DNA of 64,000 nt from Hafnia alvei (lineage in GTDB: Bacteria > Pseudomonadota > Gammaproteobacteria > Enterobacterales > Enterobacteriaceae), in contig NZ_CP139992.1 in the NCBI RefSeq assembly GCF_034424155.1, positions 2,992,012 to 3,056,011 of the forward strand, read 5' to 3'. Under the pieces are notes generated by a model. That model made no database searches. It saw only the letters and a program-made list of their open reading frames with translations, and had not been told where the DNA came from. A program made the position numbers and the translations under genes. Within the stretch, counting starts at the first letter, position 1, and every line of letters begins with the position of its first letter. This document shows, in pieces, positions 27,125-37,237 of this stretch.

Positions 27125-27346
27125 ATGAAAAAAATTCTTTCGATGCTCTGTATCGGCGCAGCGGTTTTAATGGTTGCCGGTTGTTCCAGCGATTATGTGA
27201 TGTCGACGAAATCCGGGGAGATGATCGTCACGCAGGGGAAACCGAAAATTGATAAAGACACAGGGATGACAAGCTACGTCGATCAGGATGGTGTCAATCG
27301 CCAGATCAATACCAATGACGTTGCGCAGATGATTGAAAAAGAATAA
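27125..27346 (+). CDS. YgdI/YgdR-like small lipoprotein
   Basis: 73 residues. A lipoprotein signal [20 protein letters not shown] with the lipobox VAGC puts the acyl-Cys at residue 20. The remaining domain ([38 protein letters not shown]) is the YgdI/YgdR (DUF903) beta-barrel fold. AAAGGATG lies before the ATG. It should be an outer-membrane-directed lipoprotein of unknown role. Confidence 0.9.
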   Translation: MKKILSMLCIGAAVLMVAGCSSDYVMSTKSGEMIVTQGKPKIDKDTGMTSYVDQDGVNRQINTNDVAQMIEKE

Positions 27347-27360
27347 ATCAAAGCCGCTAA

Positions 27361-27394
27361 AAACAAAAAACCCGCATTTTGCGGGTTTTTTTTA
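27361..27394. terminator. Bidirectional intrinsic terminator between the lipoprotein gene and fabB
   Basis: AAAAAACCCGCATTTTGCGG followed by GTTTTTTTT: a CCCGC/GCGGG stem with A-tract and T-tract on either side. It can serve both the plus-strand lipoprotein gene and the minus-strand fabB, which converge here. Confidence 0.9.
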
Positions 27395-27411
27395 TGCCAT
27401 CGGTAAACGAA

Positions 27412-28626
27412 TTACTTCTGGAATTTCTTCATGACCAGCGTGGCGTTAGTCCCACCGAAGCCAAAGCTGTTAGACATCACGGTATTCAGATCGCGCTGAG
27501 TTGGCTCAGTTACGATGTTCATCCCCTGAGCCTGCTCATCCAGCTCTTCAATGTTGATGCTTGGCGCCACAAAACCGTGTTCCAACATCAGCAAGGTGTA
27601 GATAGCTTCGTGAACACCAGCGGCACCCAGAGCATGACCTGTCATGGCTTTGGTTGAAGAAATCGCTGGGGTGTTGTCGCCGAAGACTTCACGGATCGCA
27701 CCCAGTTCTTTCACGTCGCCCACCGGTGTAGAAGTACCGTGTACGTTCAGGTAATCCACTGGTGCATCCAGATCTTTCATTGCCATACGCATGCAGCGTG
27801 CAGCGCCTTCGCCTGATGGAGCAACCATATCGTAGCCGTCTGAAGTTGCGCCGTAGCCAACGATTTCAGCATAGATATGTGCGCCACGTGCCAGAGCGTG
27901 TTCCAGTTCTTCAACAACCACGATACCGCCGCCGCCAGAGATAACGAAACCGTCACGTTTGGTGTCATAAGTACGTGATGCTTTATCTGGGGTTTCATTG
28001 TACTGAGTTGACAACGCGCCCATCGCATCAAATTCACAAGCCAGTTCCCAGCACAGCTCTTCGCCGCCGCCAGCAAACACAACGTCTTGCTTACCTAGTT
28101 GAATCATCTCTACCGCGTTACCGATACAGTGAGCGGAAGTCGCACACGCAGAGCTGATGGAATAGTTAACGCCACGGATTTTGAACGGTGTTGCCAAGCA
28201 AGCAGACACGCCAGAACCCATTGCTTTGGTCACCATGTATGGGCCAACGCCACGCAGGCCGCGTGAACGCATGCCGTCAGCGCCTGCAACCTGATTGCGT
28301 GGAGAACCACCGCCGGAACCGACGATCAGGCCAGTACGGTCGTTAGAAACCATATCATCGGCTAAACCAGAATCTTTGATCGCTTCCTGCATGGAGAGGT
28401 AAGCGTAAATAGATGCATCACTCATGAAGCGCATCACTTTACGGTCAATCATGCCGGTGGTATCCAGCTTGATGTTGCCCCATACGTGGCTACGCATACC
28501 GGCCTCTTTAAGTTCAGGCGCGAAGGTGATACCCGAACGCCCTTCTTTCAGAGACGCCAGAACCTCCTGCTGGTTGTTACCGATGCTGGAAACAACGCCC
28601 AAGCCAGTAATTACTGCACGTTTCAT
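27412..28626 (-). CDS. fabB: 3-oxoacyl-[ACP] synthase I FabB
   Basis: 404 residues starting [20 protein letters not shown]. The nucleophile Cys is in the [14 protein letters not shown] motif, and the two active His are in [12 protein letters not shown] and [12 protein letters not shown]. FabB performs elongation in fatty-acid synthesis and is required for unsaturated chains. Upstream sites at 28680-28714 match FabR and FadR operators as in E. coli. Confidence 0.97.
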   Translation of the reverse strand: MKRAVITGLGVVSSIGNNQQEVLASLKEGRSGITFAPELKEAGMRSHVWGNIKLDTTGMIDRKVMRFMSDASIYAYLSMQEAIKDSGLADDMVSNDRTGLIVGSGGGSPRNQVAGADGMRSRGLRGVGPYMVTKAMGSGVSACLATPFKIRGVNYSISSACATSAHCIGNAVEMIQLGKQDVVFAGGGEELCWELACEFDAMGALSTQYNETPDKASRTYDTKRDGFVISGGGGIVVVEELEHALARGAHIYAEIVGYGATSDGYDMVAPSGEGAARCMRMAMKDLDAPVDYLNVHGTSTPVGDVKELGAIREVFGDNTPAISSTKAMTGHALGAAGVHEAIYTLLMLEHGFVAPSINIEELDEQAQGMNIVTEPTQRDLNTVMSNSFGFGGTNATLVMKKFQK

Positions 28627-28679
28627 GTCTTAACCTCTTACACAGATATTGTTCATTCGGGATTTTGAGACGCACTTTA

Positions 28680-28695
28680 GCGTACACTTGTACGC
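28680..28695 (-). promoter_or_regulatory. FabR operator of fabB
   Basis: GCGTACACTTGTACGC is a near-perfect palindrome matching the FabR site of fabB/fabA (core GTACA-N3-TGTAC). It lies 54 bases upstream of the fabB start. FabR represses unsaturated fatty-acid genes. Confidence 0.8.
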
Positions 28696-28697
28696 CG

Positions 28698-28714
28698 AGC
28701 AAGTCCGATCAGAT
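28698..28714 (-). promoter_or_regulatory. FadR operator of fabB
   Basis: The minus strand reads ATCTGATCGGACTTGCT, close to the FadR consensus AACTGGTCNGACNTGTT and to the activating site known at E. coli fabB. It adjoins the FabR site on the upstream side, as in E. coli. Confidence 0.75.
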
Positions 28715-28799
28715 GTGGTTGAACCAGATGGAGGCATATTTGCCGTCCCTGTCAGAGACCGTTAAAATCCCTTTATATCTGTATTTAGAGTAAAAACCC

Positions 28800-30818
28800 G
28801 TGAGCAATTCAATTATTCAGAATGCAAAATTAAGCTGGAATGAACAGGGAACACCGGTTTCGCAACAGTTTGATGATGTTTATTTTTCCAATCAGGACGG
28901 GCTTTCAGAAACTCGTTACGTATTCTTACAGGGTAATCATCTAGCAGAACGCTGGCTGCAAGCACAAGAGCGTACTTTCACCGTGGCGGAAACGGGGTTT
29001 GGCACCGGTCTTAACTTTTTAACCCTGTGGCAAGCCTTTGATGCCTTTGAACAACAGCATCCTGACAGCACATTTAAGCACCTTCATTATGTCAGCTTCG
29101 AAAAATATCCATTACTGGCTGACGATCTTGCCGCTGCTCACGCTCGCTGGCCTGAATTAAAACATTTCAGTGAACAACTGTGCGCTGTTTGGCCTGCTGC
29201 ACTGCCTGGTTGTCACCGCGTATTTTTAGCCAATGGTCGGATCACCCTTGATTTATGGTTTGGCGACGTCAATGAGCTTATTCACGTTTTGCCTCACAGC
29301 CTTAATGAACAGATCGATGCTTGGTTTCTAGACGGTTTTGCCCCATCAAAAAACCCAGATATGTGGACGCCTGAGCTGTTTGACACCATGGTCAAGCTGG
29401 CAAAAAAAGACGGCACCTTTGCCACCTTCACCGCAGCAGGCTTTGTGCGTCGCGGTTTACAGGAGGCGGGCTTTGATGTGCAGCGCGTTAAAGGCTTTGG
29501 CCAAAAGCGTGAAATGCTGACCGGGATCCGTGCAGAGAGGGTTTCTGCCTCTTCGCCAGCGCCGTGGTTTGATCGCCCTAAAGCCCAAAACACCCACGAT
29601 ATAGCCCTCGTGGGTGGAGGGATCGCCTCCGCGCTAACGGCCTTATCGTTACTCAAACGCGGCAGCCATGTCACGCTATACTGCGCCGATCCTAAACCGG
29701 CGCTTGGTGCATCGGGCAATCGTCAAGGAGCCCTCTATCCGCTGCTTAACGGGCGCAATAATCCGTTAGAACGCTTTTTCATTAGCGCCTTCGCCTTTGC
29801 GCGTCGCCAATATGATGAATTGCTAAGCTGTGGTCTTAGGTTTGATCACCAATGGTGCGGCGTTAGCCAACTGGGCTGGGATGAAAAAAGCAGCGATAAA
29901 ATCACACAAATATTAGCCACTGACTGGCCGCAGTGGCTGGCTAAAAAAGGCGACGCGATCACGCTCACACAGCTTGCAGGATTGGACATTCCTCATGATG
30001 GCGTAACCTACGCTGCCGGTGGCTGGCTTTGTCCTTCACAGCTCACCCAAGCCGTGATTGATTTAGCTCAGTCACAGGGATTAGTCACTCATTTTAACGC
30101 CGAGCTCACGGAACTGACCCACGATGACAAAGGCTGGCGACTGGCTTTCAGCAATGGTGAGAGCAAACAGCACGGCTGTGTGGTTTTGGCTAACGGACAT
30201 CGCTTAAATCATTTCACGCAAACTGAGGCGCTACCGCTTTCGGCGGTGCGCGGTCAGGTGAGTCATATTCCGACTAATGCGGTTTTAGGCCAACTCAAAC
30301 AGGTTCTGTGTTACGACGGCTATCTCACGCCGGTTAACCCTGCCAATCAGCATCACTGCATTGGTGCCAGCTATCAGCGTAATCAAACCGATCTGGGTTT
30401 CTCTGCAGCCGATCAACAAGAAAATCGCGACCGCCTATTAAAATGTCTTCCTCAGGTTGAATGGCCAAACGAAGTCGATATCAACGGCAATGAAGCACGC
30501 GTTGGCGTGCGCTGCGCCATTCGCGATCACATGCCGATGGTCGGTGCCGTGCCGAACTACGCCACAACGCTTGCGCACTATCAGGATCTAATGGCGCAAA
30601 AATCCACGCCTGAAACCGTTGTTTCAGCACCGGTTTATCCCGATTTATTTATGATTGGTGGGCTAGGCTCGCGTGGCTTATGCAGCGCTCCGTTATGTGC
30701 TGAAGTGCTCGCGGCGCAAATTTATGGCGAAGCGATACCTCTGGAACAAGAGGTATTGGACGCATTGAATCCGAACAGAATGTGGGTACGGAAGTTATTG
30801 AAGGGAAAAGCGGTTTAA
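28800..30818 (+). CDS. mnmC: Bifunctional tRNA mnm5s2U biosynthesis protein MnmC
   Basis: 672 residues with a GTG start. The N-terminal methyltransferase domain (residues about 1-240) has [15 protein letters not shown] as SAM motif and [17 protein letters not shown]. The C-terminal FAD oxidoreductase (from about 266) has [18 protein letters not shown]. MnmC converts cmnm5s2U to mnm5s2U at the tRNA wobble position in two steps. Divergent from fabB over 173 bases. Confidence 0.95.
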   Translation: MSNSIIQNAKLSWNEQGTPVSQQFDDVYFSNQDGLSETRYVFLQGNHLAERWLQAQERTFTVAETGFGTGLNFLTLWQAFDAFEQQHPDSTFKHLHYVSFEKYPLLADDLAAAHARWPELKHFSEQLCAVWPAALPGCHRVFLANGRITLDLWFGDVNELIHVLPHSLNEQIDAWFLDGFAPSKNPDMWTPELFDTMVKLAKKDGTFATFTAAGFVRRGLQEAGFDVQRVKGFGQKREMLTGIRAERVSASSPAPWFDRPKAQNTHDIALVGGGIASALTALSLLKRGSHVTLYCADPKPALGASGNRQGALYPLLNGRNNPLERFFISAFAFARRQYDELLSCGLRFDHQWCGVSQLGWDEKSSDKITQILATDWPQWLAKKGDAITLTQLAGLDIPHDGVTYAAGGWLCPSQLTQAVIDLAQSQGLVTHFNAELTELTHDDKGWRLAFSNGESKQHGCVVLANGHRLNHFTQTEALPLSAVRGQVSHIPTNAVLGQLKQVLCYDGYLTPVNPANQHHCIGASYQRNQTDLGFSAADQQENRDRLLKCLPQVEWPNEVDINGNEARVGVRCAIRDHMPMVGAVPNYATTLAHYQDLMAQKSTPETVVSAPVYPDLFMIGGLGSRGLCSAPLCAEVLAAQIYGEAIPLEQEVLDALNPNRMWVRKLLKGKAV

Positions 30819-30837
30819 TTAGATATGCGTCGGTAAT

Positions 30838-30883
30838 GACCCCCTCCCAACCTCCCCCTTTGTCAGGGGGAGGAGCCGATCAG
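30838..30883. repeat. Third GACCCCCTCCCAACC palindromic unit
   Basis: GACCCCCTCCCAACCTCCCC continues into CTTTGTCAGGGGGAGG, giving a CCTCCCCCT/AGGGGGAGG hairpin and a GAGCCGATCAGG tail that matches the unit at 16939. Lies right after mnmC. Confidence 0.8.
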
Positions 30884-30960
30884 GTTTCAACTTGCACCGA
30901 ACAGCCCTTCCTTGCACAAAGAGGGTTAAGAGAGAGTATGCAGAAGCTTAACCAGAAAGC

Positions 30961-31236
30961 TTAACCAGAAACCTTAGCAAACAGCGATTCCCACATATTG
31001 TTCACCAGAATCTGGTCTGGTGGCGAAAGCTCACCGGCTTTAATGGCTTTATCCAGGCTGTGCTGAACCGCGTCATTGAGCGCCGCTGGCGTATGTTCGC
31101 CTTGAGCTTCCAATTCAGCCACTGCCAACGTTAAATGCCCACGCAGATAGCCTCCGGCAAATAATTCGTCATCGCTGGCGTGTTCAACCATGTCATCAAT
31201 CAGCGCCAGAATGCGGGTTTCAAAATCTGCGATCAT
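30961..31236 (-). CDS. yfcL: YfcL family protein
   Basis: 91 residues (E. coli 92): [40 protein letters not shown] and [17 protein letters not shown] match YfcL throughout. The protein is all-helical and acidic, with unknown function. yfcL-epmC adjacency is as in E. coli. Confidence 0.92.
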   Translation of the reverse strand: MIADFETRILALIDDMVEHASDDELFAGGYLRGHLTLAVAELEAQGEHTPAALNDAVQHSLDKAIKAGELSPPDQILVNNMWESLFAKVSG

Positions 31237-31254
31237 CGTGGGTCCTCGGGATTA

Positions 31255-31800
31255 TTATAAATCTTCCGGATAGGGGAACCTATCAGCGGTTAGCGTTGGC
31301 GTATTGTAAAACGATTGTAACGCTTGAATAAAGCGCGCTGGACGCTCTGGAATGCCGTTTTCTAAATACCAGAGAACCTGTTCACGCACTTTTCGCTGGA
31401 ACGCGATACGATCGGGATCGAAATCCCCCTCAAGATTGTCGCAACTGACGTTAAACGGATAACCTGCCGCTTCGCAGAATAACCAGTCAAACGCCTGCGG
31501 TTTAATCTCTACCACTTCAAATTCACACTGGGTTTTGGCATCGCGACCGTCTGGACAATACCAATAACCATAATCAACCTGCTGACGACGCGCTTCGCCG
31601 GCAATACACCAGTGAGAAATTTCATGCAGGGCGCTGGCGTAAAAGCCATGAGCAAATACGATGCGGTGAAAAGGTGATGTTTCATCCGCGGGCAGATAGA
31701 TCGGCTCATCGTCACCGGCTACAAGCTGTGTTTGATAGTCGTCACTGAAGGTCTGATTGAACAGATCGATTAATTGCTGAAAATGGTGAGTTTGAGACAT
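31255..31800 (-). CDS. epmC: Elongation factor P hydroxylase EpmC
   Basis: 181 residues from the ATG at 31800 (MSQTHHFQQLIDLFNQTF), aligned with E. coli EpmC; an earlier in-frame start at 31824 lacks support. The metal-binding HEISHW (residues about 72-77) and the DDEPIYLPADE and GYWYCPDGRD motifs are present. EpmC hydroxylates the beta-lysylated EF-P side chain. Confidence 0.93.
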   Translation of the reverse strand: MSQTHHFQQLIDLFNQTFSDDYQTQLVAGDDEPIYLPADETSPFHRIVFAHGFYASALHEISHWCIAGEARRQQVDYGYWYCPDGRDAKTQCEFEVVEIKPQAFDWLFCEAAGYPFNVSCDNLEGDFDPDRIAFQRKVREQVLWYLENGIPERPARFIQALQSFYNTPTLTADRFPYPEDL

Positions 31801-31859
31801 GATGGCCGTCGACAAAAAAATCATTAAAAAGCGGCATCGTTGTAACGATACCGCTAACC

Positions 31860-31986
<127 letters not shown>

Positions 31987-32057
31987 AGGAAATTATCTCA
32001 CGCTCACCGCGAAGGCGCACTATCAATAGCGTTAATGCGCAAATAAAGTGTGGTTAT

Positions 32058-32870
32058 TTAGAACCAATGACCGAGCCATTGCATAATTTCTGGCCCATGG
32101 TTGTCATACATCAGCTTGCAGGTCATCGCCAACGACACAAACACGATCATCGGCCTTATCAGCTTTTGCCCTTTACTCAGCACCATTTTTGCGCCGGTTC
32201 TAGCGCCAATCACCTGCCCCACCAGCATAACCAAACCAATCGACCAAATCACTTTACCGCCGATGATAAAAAACATCAGCGCGGCCACGTTGGAAGTAAA
32301 ATTCAAAACCTTGGCATGCGCCGTTGATTTGGCGAGATTAAATCCGCATAGCGTGACATAGGCTAACGCATAGAACGAACCCGCACCAGGGCCAAAAAAG
32401 CCGTCATAAAAGCCCACGCAGCCGCCAGCCACGATAGCAAACGGGATATACGATAACCGGCGCAGACGATCGGATTCACCTAATCGCGGCGTGAGCAGGA
32501 AATAGACACCAATTCCCGCCACCAACAGCGGCAGCATTTGGCGGAGAATATCAGCCCGAATATTCTGCACCAGAATCGAGCCGATCATTGACCCCACAAA
32601 GGTCAACGCAATCACCAGTTTCTGGTCGTTTAAATCAACGGCTTTACGGCGGATAAAATACAGGCTGGCAGAAAACGAGCCGCCCACCGATTGCAGCTTA
32701 TTGGTTGCTAACGCCTGCGCTGGCGGCACGCCCACGGCTAACAGCGCGGGAACGGTTAATAGCCCACCGCCTCCAGCAATGGAATCGATAAATCCCGCCA
32801 GCATCGCGACAAAAAAGAGTATCCCTAATAGTTCAGGACTTACCGGTAGCCCACTGATTAAATCCATCAT
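32058..32870 (-). CDS. yfcA: TSUP-family membrane transporter YfcA
   Basis: 270 residues (E. coli 269) with about eight membrane helices. The two TauE/SafE repeats each show the glycine motif: GFIDSIAGGGGLLTVPALLA near residue 26 and GFYDGFFGPGAGSFYALAYV near 155. The family moves sulfur-containing or other organic anions; the substrate here is unknown. In E. coli the next gene is mepA, but here a five-gene aspartyl-peptide cluster intervenes. Confidence 0.94.
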   Translation of the reverse strand: MMDLISGLPVSPELLGILFFVAMLAGFIDSIAGGGGLLTVPALLAVGVPPAQALATNKLQSVGGSFSASLYFIRRKAVDLNDQKLVIALTFVGSMIGSILVQNIRADILRQMLPLLVAGIGVYFLLTPRLGESDRLRRLSYIPFAIVAGGCVGFYDGFFGPGAGSFYALAYVTLCGFNLAKSTAHAKVLNFTSNVAALMFFIIGGKVIWSIGLVMLVGQVIGARTGAKMVLSKGQKLIRPMIVFVSLAMTCKLMYDNHGPEIMQWLGHWF

Positions 32871-33116
32871 CTTTCACCCATATTTCTTGCCAAACATTTG
32901 TTCGTTGTTCACGCTGAATCTAGCAGCATGAATTCTTATTATTTAGCGCACCGGTGACGCCGAGTAAGCAGCGCGAAATGGGTGCTGTATTGTGATTCGC
33001 CGCACACCTTACGCTGTACGTAACAAAAAATAAACATCACAACCAGCAATGTTCAACTTTCCCTCGCCAATCTTCATTATCATTTTTCATAACCATTTTA
33101 TTAGCGCTCATTTACC

Positions 33117-33132
33117 TATGCGTTTTGCGCAT
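33117..33132 (+). promoter_or_regulatory. Candidate LysR operator upstream of the racemase gene
   Basis: TATGCGTTTTGCGCAT contains the exact inverted repeat ATGCG/CGCAT. It matches 14 of 16 bases of the site at 37454-37469 before yjiH. It lies 84 bases upstream of the racemase ATG. The rest of the 345-base gap 32871-33215 shows nothing else I recognise. Confidence 0.5.
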
Positions 33133-33215
33133 TGCGGCTAAGCAATCGGCATTTATCCTTTTAAGTTCAGATTGATAGTGTGTGAAGCAAGTAAACGATC
33201 AGTGAGGTTGAATAT

Positions 33216-33953
33216 ATGCAACACACAATAGGTATTCTCGGTGGAATGGGCCCCGCCGCCACGGCAGATATGCTGAGTAAATTCGTGCATTTTCGGCATG
33301 TAGGGCAAGATCAGCAGCATATTCCGATTATTGCCTGCTCGATCCCGGATATTCCCGACCGCAGCGCGTGTCTGCTTTCCGGTGGTCCTTCACCCTATGA
33401 TTATCTTGAACGCTATCTGCATATGCTCGAGGGCGCAGGCGCTGAGTGCATCGTCATTCCCTGCAACACCGCGCATTACTGGTTTGAACGCCTTCAGCAC
33501 AGCGCACATGTCGAGATGATTAATATTCTGGATGCCACATTGGCCGAACTGCCTCAACACAGCCAAACCGTAGGATTGCTAGCAACCGACGCCACGCTGG
33601 CTACCGGGCTTTACCAACGCAAACTGGTGCAGCAGGGGAAAACGTTATTCGTTCCTGAAGGGAAACATCAGCGCGCGGTGATGCAGGCGATCTATGCCTA
33701 CAAGGCAGGCGATCTTTTGCTGTCTCAAACATTGTTATTCCCGCAGATTGAGGCGTTGATTGAACGCGGCGTAGATACGCTGATTATGGGCTGTACGGAA
33801 ATCCCGCTGATTATCAACACCGAGGTAGCCCGATTTAACTGTACCTTTATTGACTCAACCGCCGCACTGGTGAGGGCAGCGATCCGTTGGTACGAAGAAA
33901 AAAATGGGGAAACGGTTTCCGCTGAACGCCCTGAATTACTCGGTGTGGAATAG
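33216..33953 (+). CDS. Aspartate/glutamate racemase-family protein
   Basis: 245 residues. TIGILGGMGPAATADML opens the fold, and the two catalytic cysteines lie in VIPCNTAHYWF (about residue 84) and LIMGCTEIPLII (about 195), as in PLP-independent aspartate and YgeA-type racemases. The protein should interconvert D- and L-amino acids, probably aspartate or glutamate. It sits next to an isoaspartyl dipeptidase operon, which suggests a role with D- or isoaspartate products. Its last 18 bases overlap the convergent LysR gene. Confidence 0.87.
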   Translation: MQHTIGILGGMGPAATADMLSKFVHFRHVGQDQQHIPIIACSIPDIPDRSACLLSGGPSPYDYLERYLHMLEGAGAECIVIPCNTAHYWFERLQHSAHVEMINILDATLAELPQHSQTVGLLATDATLATGLYQRKLVQQGKTLFVPEGKHQRAVMQAIYAYKAGDLLLSQTLLFPQIEALIERGVDTLIMGCTEIPLIINTEVARFNCTFIDSTAALVRAAIRWYEEKNGETVSAERPELLGVE

Positions 33954-34832
33954 TTTTTTCAGATCGCGCCAAAAGCTTTCCGCCGTCATGCTCATACGCG
34001 TATCCATCCGGTACGCGTAAGCATAAATAGGAATAGTGAGCGCCTCTTCGTCCAAACGTATCAACGTTCCCTGCGCCAACTCAGGTGAAATCAAACAATC
34101 TGGCAGCCATGCCACCCCAGAGCCATCTAGCGCAACCTGCTTTAATAGCTCGCTCATCGATGAAACAAATACGGTCCGAAAATTTAGATGCGTATTTTTG
34201 GCCAACATTCGATTGACCAAACGTCCCATGTACGACGTTTGGCTGTAATTTAGCAGTGGAAAATCGTGCTGTTCCAACGAGTAGAGCGGCTGTCCTAGCG
34301 CATCACAGGCGCAAACCGGAAACAGTTGGGCTTCGAATAAGCGAATATGTGCGAAAGGTGCCTGTAATAAATACTCGTCGTGATAGGAAAATATAAAGTC
34401 GCTTTTCCCTTCACGCAGCGTGTTAACCGCGCTATCCACATCTATCGCTTCAACGGCGTAGGCAAACCGGCTCGGCATTTGTTTCACAATGGAGGGGAGC
34501 AGTCCTAAGGATAATGAATGCGCAGCCGCTATTTTGATTTTGTGCTCAATAAAATCGCTGCCGCCGCGTAGCTCGGTGAGGTTGCTTTCAAGCTGCTGTA
34601 ATAAATTTCGTACCTGTGAGTGAAATACCTTACCGGGTTCTGTCAGCTGTAGGGGGGAGACTTCTCGGTTGAATAGCTCGACGCCTGCGGCCTGTTCTAA
34701 GGAGCGAATTCGACGGCTGAAAGCGGGCTGCGACAGATTGCGCTTTACTGCGGCCTGAGAAAAATTGCGGCACTCTTCCAAGGTTAAAAAATCATACAGC
34801 CATTTCGTTTCAATATTGTGCACAATGCTCAT
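33936..34832 (-). CDS. LysR-family transcription regulator
   Basis: 298 residues, starting at 34832 after AGGAATTGAG (an in-frame ATG at 34871 is less likely). The N-terminal winged helix-turn-helix FLTLEECRNFSQAAVKRNLSQPAFSRRIRSLEQ is typical. The C-terminal co-inducer domain follows from about residue 90. It lies directly downstream of iadA on the same strand and probably regulates it; shared palindromes before the racemase and yjiH genes are possible targets. Confidence 0.88.
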   Translation of the reverse strand: MSIVHNIETKWLYDFLTLEECRNFSQAAVKRNLSQPAFSRRIRSLEQAAGVELFNREVSPLQLTEPGKVFHSQVRNLLQQLESNLTELRGGSDFIEHKIKIAAAHSLSLGLLPSIVKQMPSRFAYAVEAIDVDSAVNTLREGKSDFIFSYHDEYLLQAPFAHIRLFEAQLFPVCACDALGQPLYSLEQHDFPLLNYSQTSYMGRLVNRMLAKNTHLNFRTVFVSSMSELLKQVALDGSGVAWLPDCLISPELAQGTLIRLDEEALTIPIYAYAYRMDTRMSMTAESFWRDLKKLFHTE

Positions 34833-34910
34833 CTCAATTCCTGTTGTCGCACCGAGTCTCTTCCCAAACATACTATTAGCATGAGGATCGGCGCGACAAC
34901 AGACAAACCG

Positions 34911-36074
34911 TTATTCGAAGGTTCCTTTCACACAGGCTTTGCCCTCTTGCACCATCAGACGCCCGTGGGCATAAACCTGATGAATTGCCAGCGCCGGTGT
35001 TAACACCACGAAATCAGCGTCTTTACCCATCGCAATTTCACCTTTGCTTTCCAACCCAAGGAATTTTGCCACGCTGCGGGTAAAGGGAACTAACGCATCA
35101 GCAAGCGGCATATTTTGAACTTGAACCAATGCCACCAGCGTTTCTAACAGGCTCTCAAAGCCCGCCACACCAATACCGGTGAGGTTGCCTTGTGCATCAA
35201 AGACGGGCTGGCTGCCATTACCGTCAGAACTCACAGAGAGCAAATCCAGCGCGACGTCTGAGTCTACGGCTCGCTTCACCGCCTGTGACGGCGTGACAGG
35301 GCCTGGGATCCCACTGGTGATATCGATATGCCCGCCTTTTAGTGCAAACTCGATGGCTGCATCAAACAGGGTTTCACTGCGATTAACGTGGGTCGGCAAC
35401 AGCTTGCTCATAGGTACATCGCTGTTTTCCAGAATGGCGTAGAGCGGCGCTAATCCTTTTTTGCTGCTTCCCATATGAAATACGCTGATGCCCGCTTTGT
35501 TACCCAGTAATCCACCCACCCGTGACTGAGCCGCCATGTTCGCTAATGCGGCGTCATGCGGCGCTGAAGAACGGTGATCGGATACCGCGCACTTCACGCC
35601 GATAACGCGGTCAATCAAAGCCACGTCGCGCTCAATGCTGCCGGTGATCGTCGGTGACGGAATGCTGTAGGCCCCCGTCAACATATAGGCGGTGATCCCC
35701 TCTTCGTTCAGCGCACGTGTTTTTGCTAATAATGACTCAGGATGTCGCGTTACCGAATCTGTGCCGAGCAGGCCAATGGCCGTTGTCACGCCCGCCTCAA
35801 CCAGCTTTGATAAACGCACCTCCGGCGTGCGCGTGGCAGGCCCTGCTTCACCGCCGCCGCCGATGAAATGAATATGCTGATCGATAAATCCGGGACAAAG
35901 TATCAAGCCGTTTAGATCGACAATTTTACAGTCGGGCAAAACATCGCTCGGGATCTGCGGAGCAACGGCTAAAATCTTGCCATATGCCAGTAACACATCC
36001 TGCACACCCAATGACTGAGGTGCATAAACCTGAGCCCCACGTAACAACATAAATCCTGCGGAAGTTAAGTCCAT
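34911..36074 (-). CDS. iadA: Isoaspartyl dipeptidase IadA
   Basis: 387 residues (E. coli 390). Amidohydrolase fold with the HxH zinc ligands in CPGFIDQHIHFIGGGGEAGP (His67, His69), the carbamylated Lys in GVKCAVSDHRS, further His in FHMGSSKKG and LPTHVNRSE, and the catalytic Asp in SVSSDGNGSQP. It removes beta-aspartyl linkages from isoaspartyl dipeptides that come from damaged protein. In E. coli iadA follows yjiHG, and here the same order is kept at a different chromosomal place. Confidence 0.95.
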   Translation of the reverse strand: MDLTSAGFMLLRGAQVYAPQSLGVQDVLLAYGKILAVAPQIPSDVLPDCKIVDLNGLILCPGFIDQHIHFIGGGGEAGPATRTPEVRLSKLVEAGVTTAIGLLGTDSVTRHPESLLAKTRALNEEGITAYMLTGAYSIPSPTITGSIERDVALIDRVIGVKCAVSDHRSSAPHDAALANMAAQSRVGGLLGNKAGISVFHMGSSKKGLAPLYAILENSDVPMSKLLPTHVNRSETLFDAAIEFALKGGHIDITSGIPGPVTPSQAVKRAVDSDVALDLLSVSSDGNGSQPVFDAQGNLTGIGVAGFESLLETLVALVQVQNMPLADALVPFTRSVAKFLGLESKGEIAMGKDADFVVLTPALAIHQVYAHGRLMVQEGKACVKGTFE

Positions 36075-36087
36075 TTCCGGATCCTCG

Positions 36088-36552
36088 TTATCTCACAATC
36101 AGTTGCATAACCCAGATCGACAGCAGTGAATTAATCACGCAAATGCCGATAATGTGGGGATAATATTTGGCGTTAACTTCAGCCGTACCGAGGCAACGCC
36201 CGACGTTTTGTACCGGATTTCCCATCAAATAGATGGCGGGTAATAATACCGTGACATCATGTCCACTGAGCGTTGCCGCCGTCACTAAACTGGCGGCAAC
36301 GCCAACCGCACCGCCCATGCTCAGCAACGACGCTAGCAAAACCGTCGCCGCCTCTCCGGGCAATCCCCATAGCGCCATTATCGGCTGACAAACGTCGCCC
36401 ACTAAAGTGAGCAATCCGGTAATTTTCAATGCTTGAATAATAACGAATGCCATCACCACGTTAGGCAATAAATTCGTTGTTGCGATGGTAAAGCCACGCC
36501 GAGCGCCATCAATAAACATATCCATCACATTTTTACGTACTTGAGCCGTCAT
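36088..36552 (-). CDS. yjiG: Inner-membrane protein YjiG (nucleoside-recognition domain family)
   Basis: 154 residues (E. coli 153). Membrane helices and the gate-domain motif TTNLLPNVVMAFVIIQALK and SMGGAVGVAASLVTAA match the spore maturation/nucleoside-recognition family. It likely pairs with YjiH as two halves of a transporter, perhaps for isoaspartyl peptides, inferred from the link with iadA. Confidence 0.9.
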   Translation of the reverse strand: MTAQVRKNVMDMFIDGARRGFTIATTNLLPNVVMAFVIIQALKITGLLTLVGDVCQPIMALWGLPGEAATVLLASLLSMGGAVGVAASLVTAATLSGHDVTVLLPAIYLMGNPVQNVGRCLGTAEVNAKYYPHIIGICVINSLLSIWVMQLIVR

Positions 36553-36556
36553 GGTT

Positions 36557-37237
36557 TTATTCCTTATTTTTGACTACGCGCTGCTCAGCCACATTGATAT
36601 ATATTCGCAGAATGTTCGCACCAACAAATTTAAATAATAAAATAACGCCAAGTGGAACAATTACCGACGTTCCTAAAAAGGCAAATACGGCGACGCCTGA
36701 TGAAAAATAGTTAGTAATAATGGCGCTTCCGCTGGTTTGGTAGGCGGCAAAAATAACTTTTTCCTGCTCGGTGATTTCACCATCCTGTGCCAGTTCTTTG
36801 GTCATCCCTGCTGCTGCATCGGTATTTTGTAGGTTGGCAATCAGCGCCAGCGAACAAATTCCGGGGATACCCAGCAAAGGACGTAATATGGGTGTCATCA
36901 GCTGCTGGGCAGCGCGCAGACCGCCGAGCCCATCGGTAACGGCAATAATTCCCAGCGATAAAATCACCGACGGTGCCAACTCAAGCGCAAACAGAAAACC
37001 ATCTTTAGCGCCCGTCCCATTTACACCTCGGAATGTTAATGCTGTCTTGGCACTATCACCGTTTACATGCCCGAAGGAACCATTGAGAACGGTAAAATCA
37101 AAAACTCGCCACCAGCCATCGCTGCCGGAAAATACACCAGAAAAGAAAATAATGGTGAGAAAAAATGAAAGGTAGCCTACCCACGTGACTTTTATTTTCT
37201 GGCTGGGTATTGCCAGTTCTGCTTCTTGGTTTGCCAT
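36557..37237 (-). CDS. yjiH: Inner-membrane protein YjiH (nucleoside-recognition domain family)
   Basis: 226 residues (E. coli 227) from the ATG at 37237, with AGGGAATAT upstream; an earlier in-frame start at 37306 is rejected. About five membrane helices, with ALIANLQNTDAAAGMTKELA and AYQTSGSAIITNYFSSG motifs. First gene of the yjiH-yjiG-iadA unit; 4 bases separate it from yjiG. Confidence 0.9.
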   Translation of the reverse strand: MANQEAELAIPSQKIKVTWVGYLSFFLTIIFFSGVFSGSDGWWRVFDFTVLNGSFGHVNGDSAKTALTFRGVNGTGAKDGFLFALELAPSVILSLGIIAVTDGLGGLRAAQQLMTPILRPLLGIPGICSLALIANLQNTDAAAGMTKELAQDGEITEQEKVIFAAYQTSGSAIITNYFSSGVAVFAFLGTSVIVPLGVILLFKFVGANILRIYINVAEQRVVKNKE

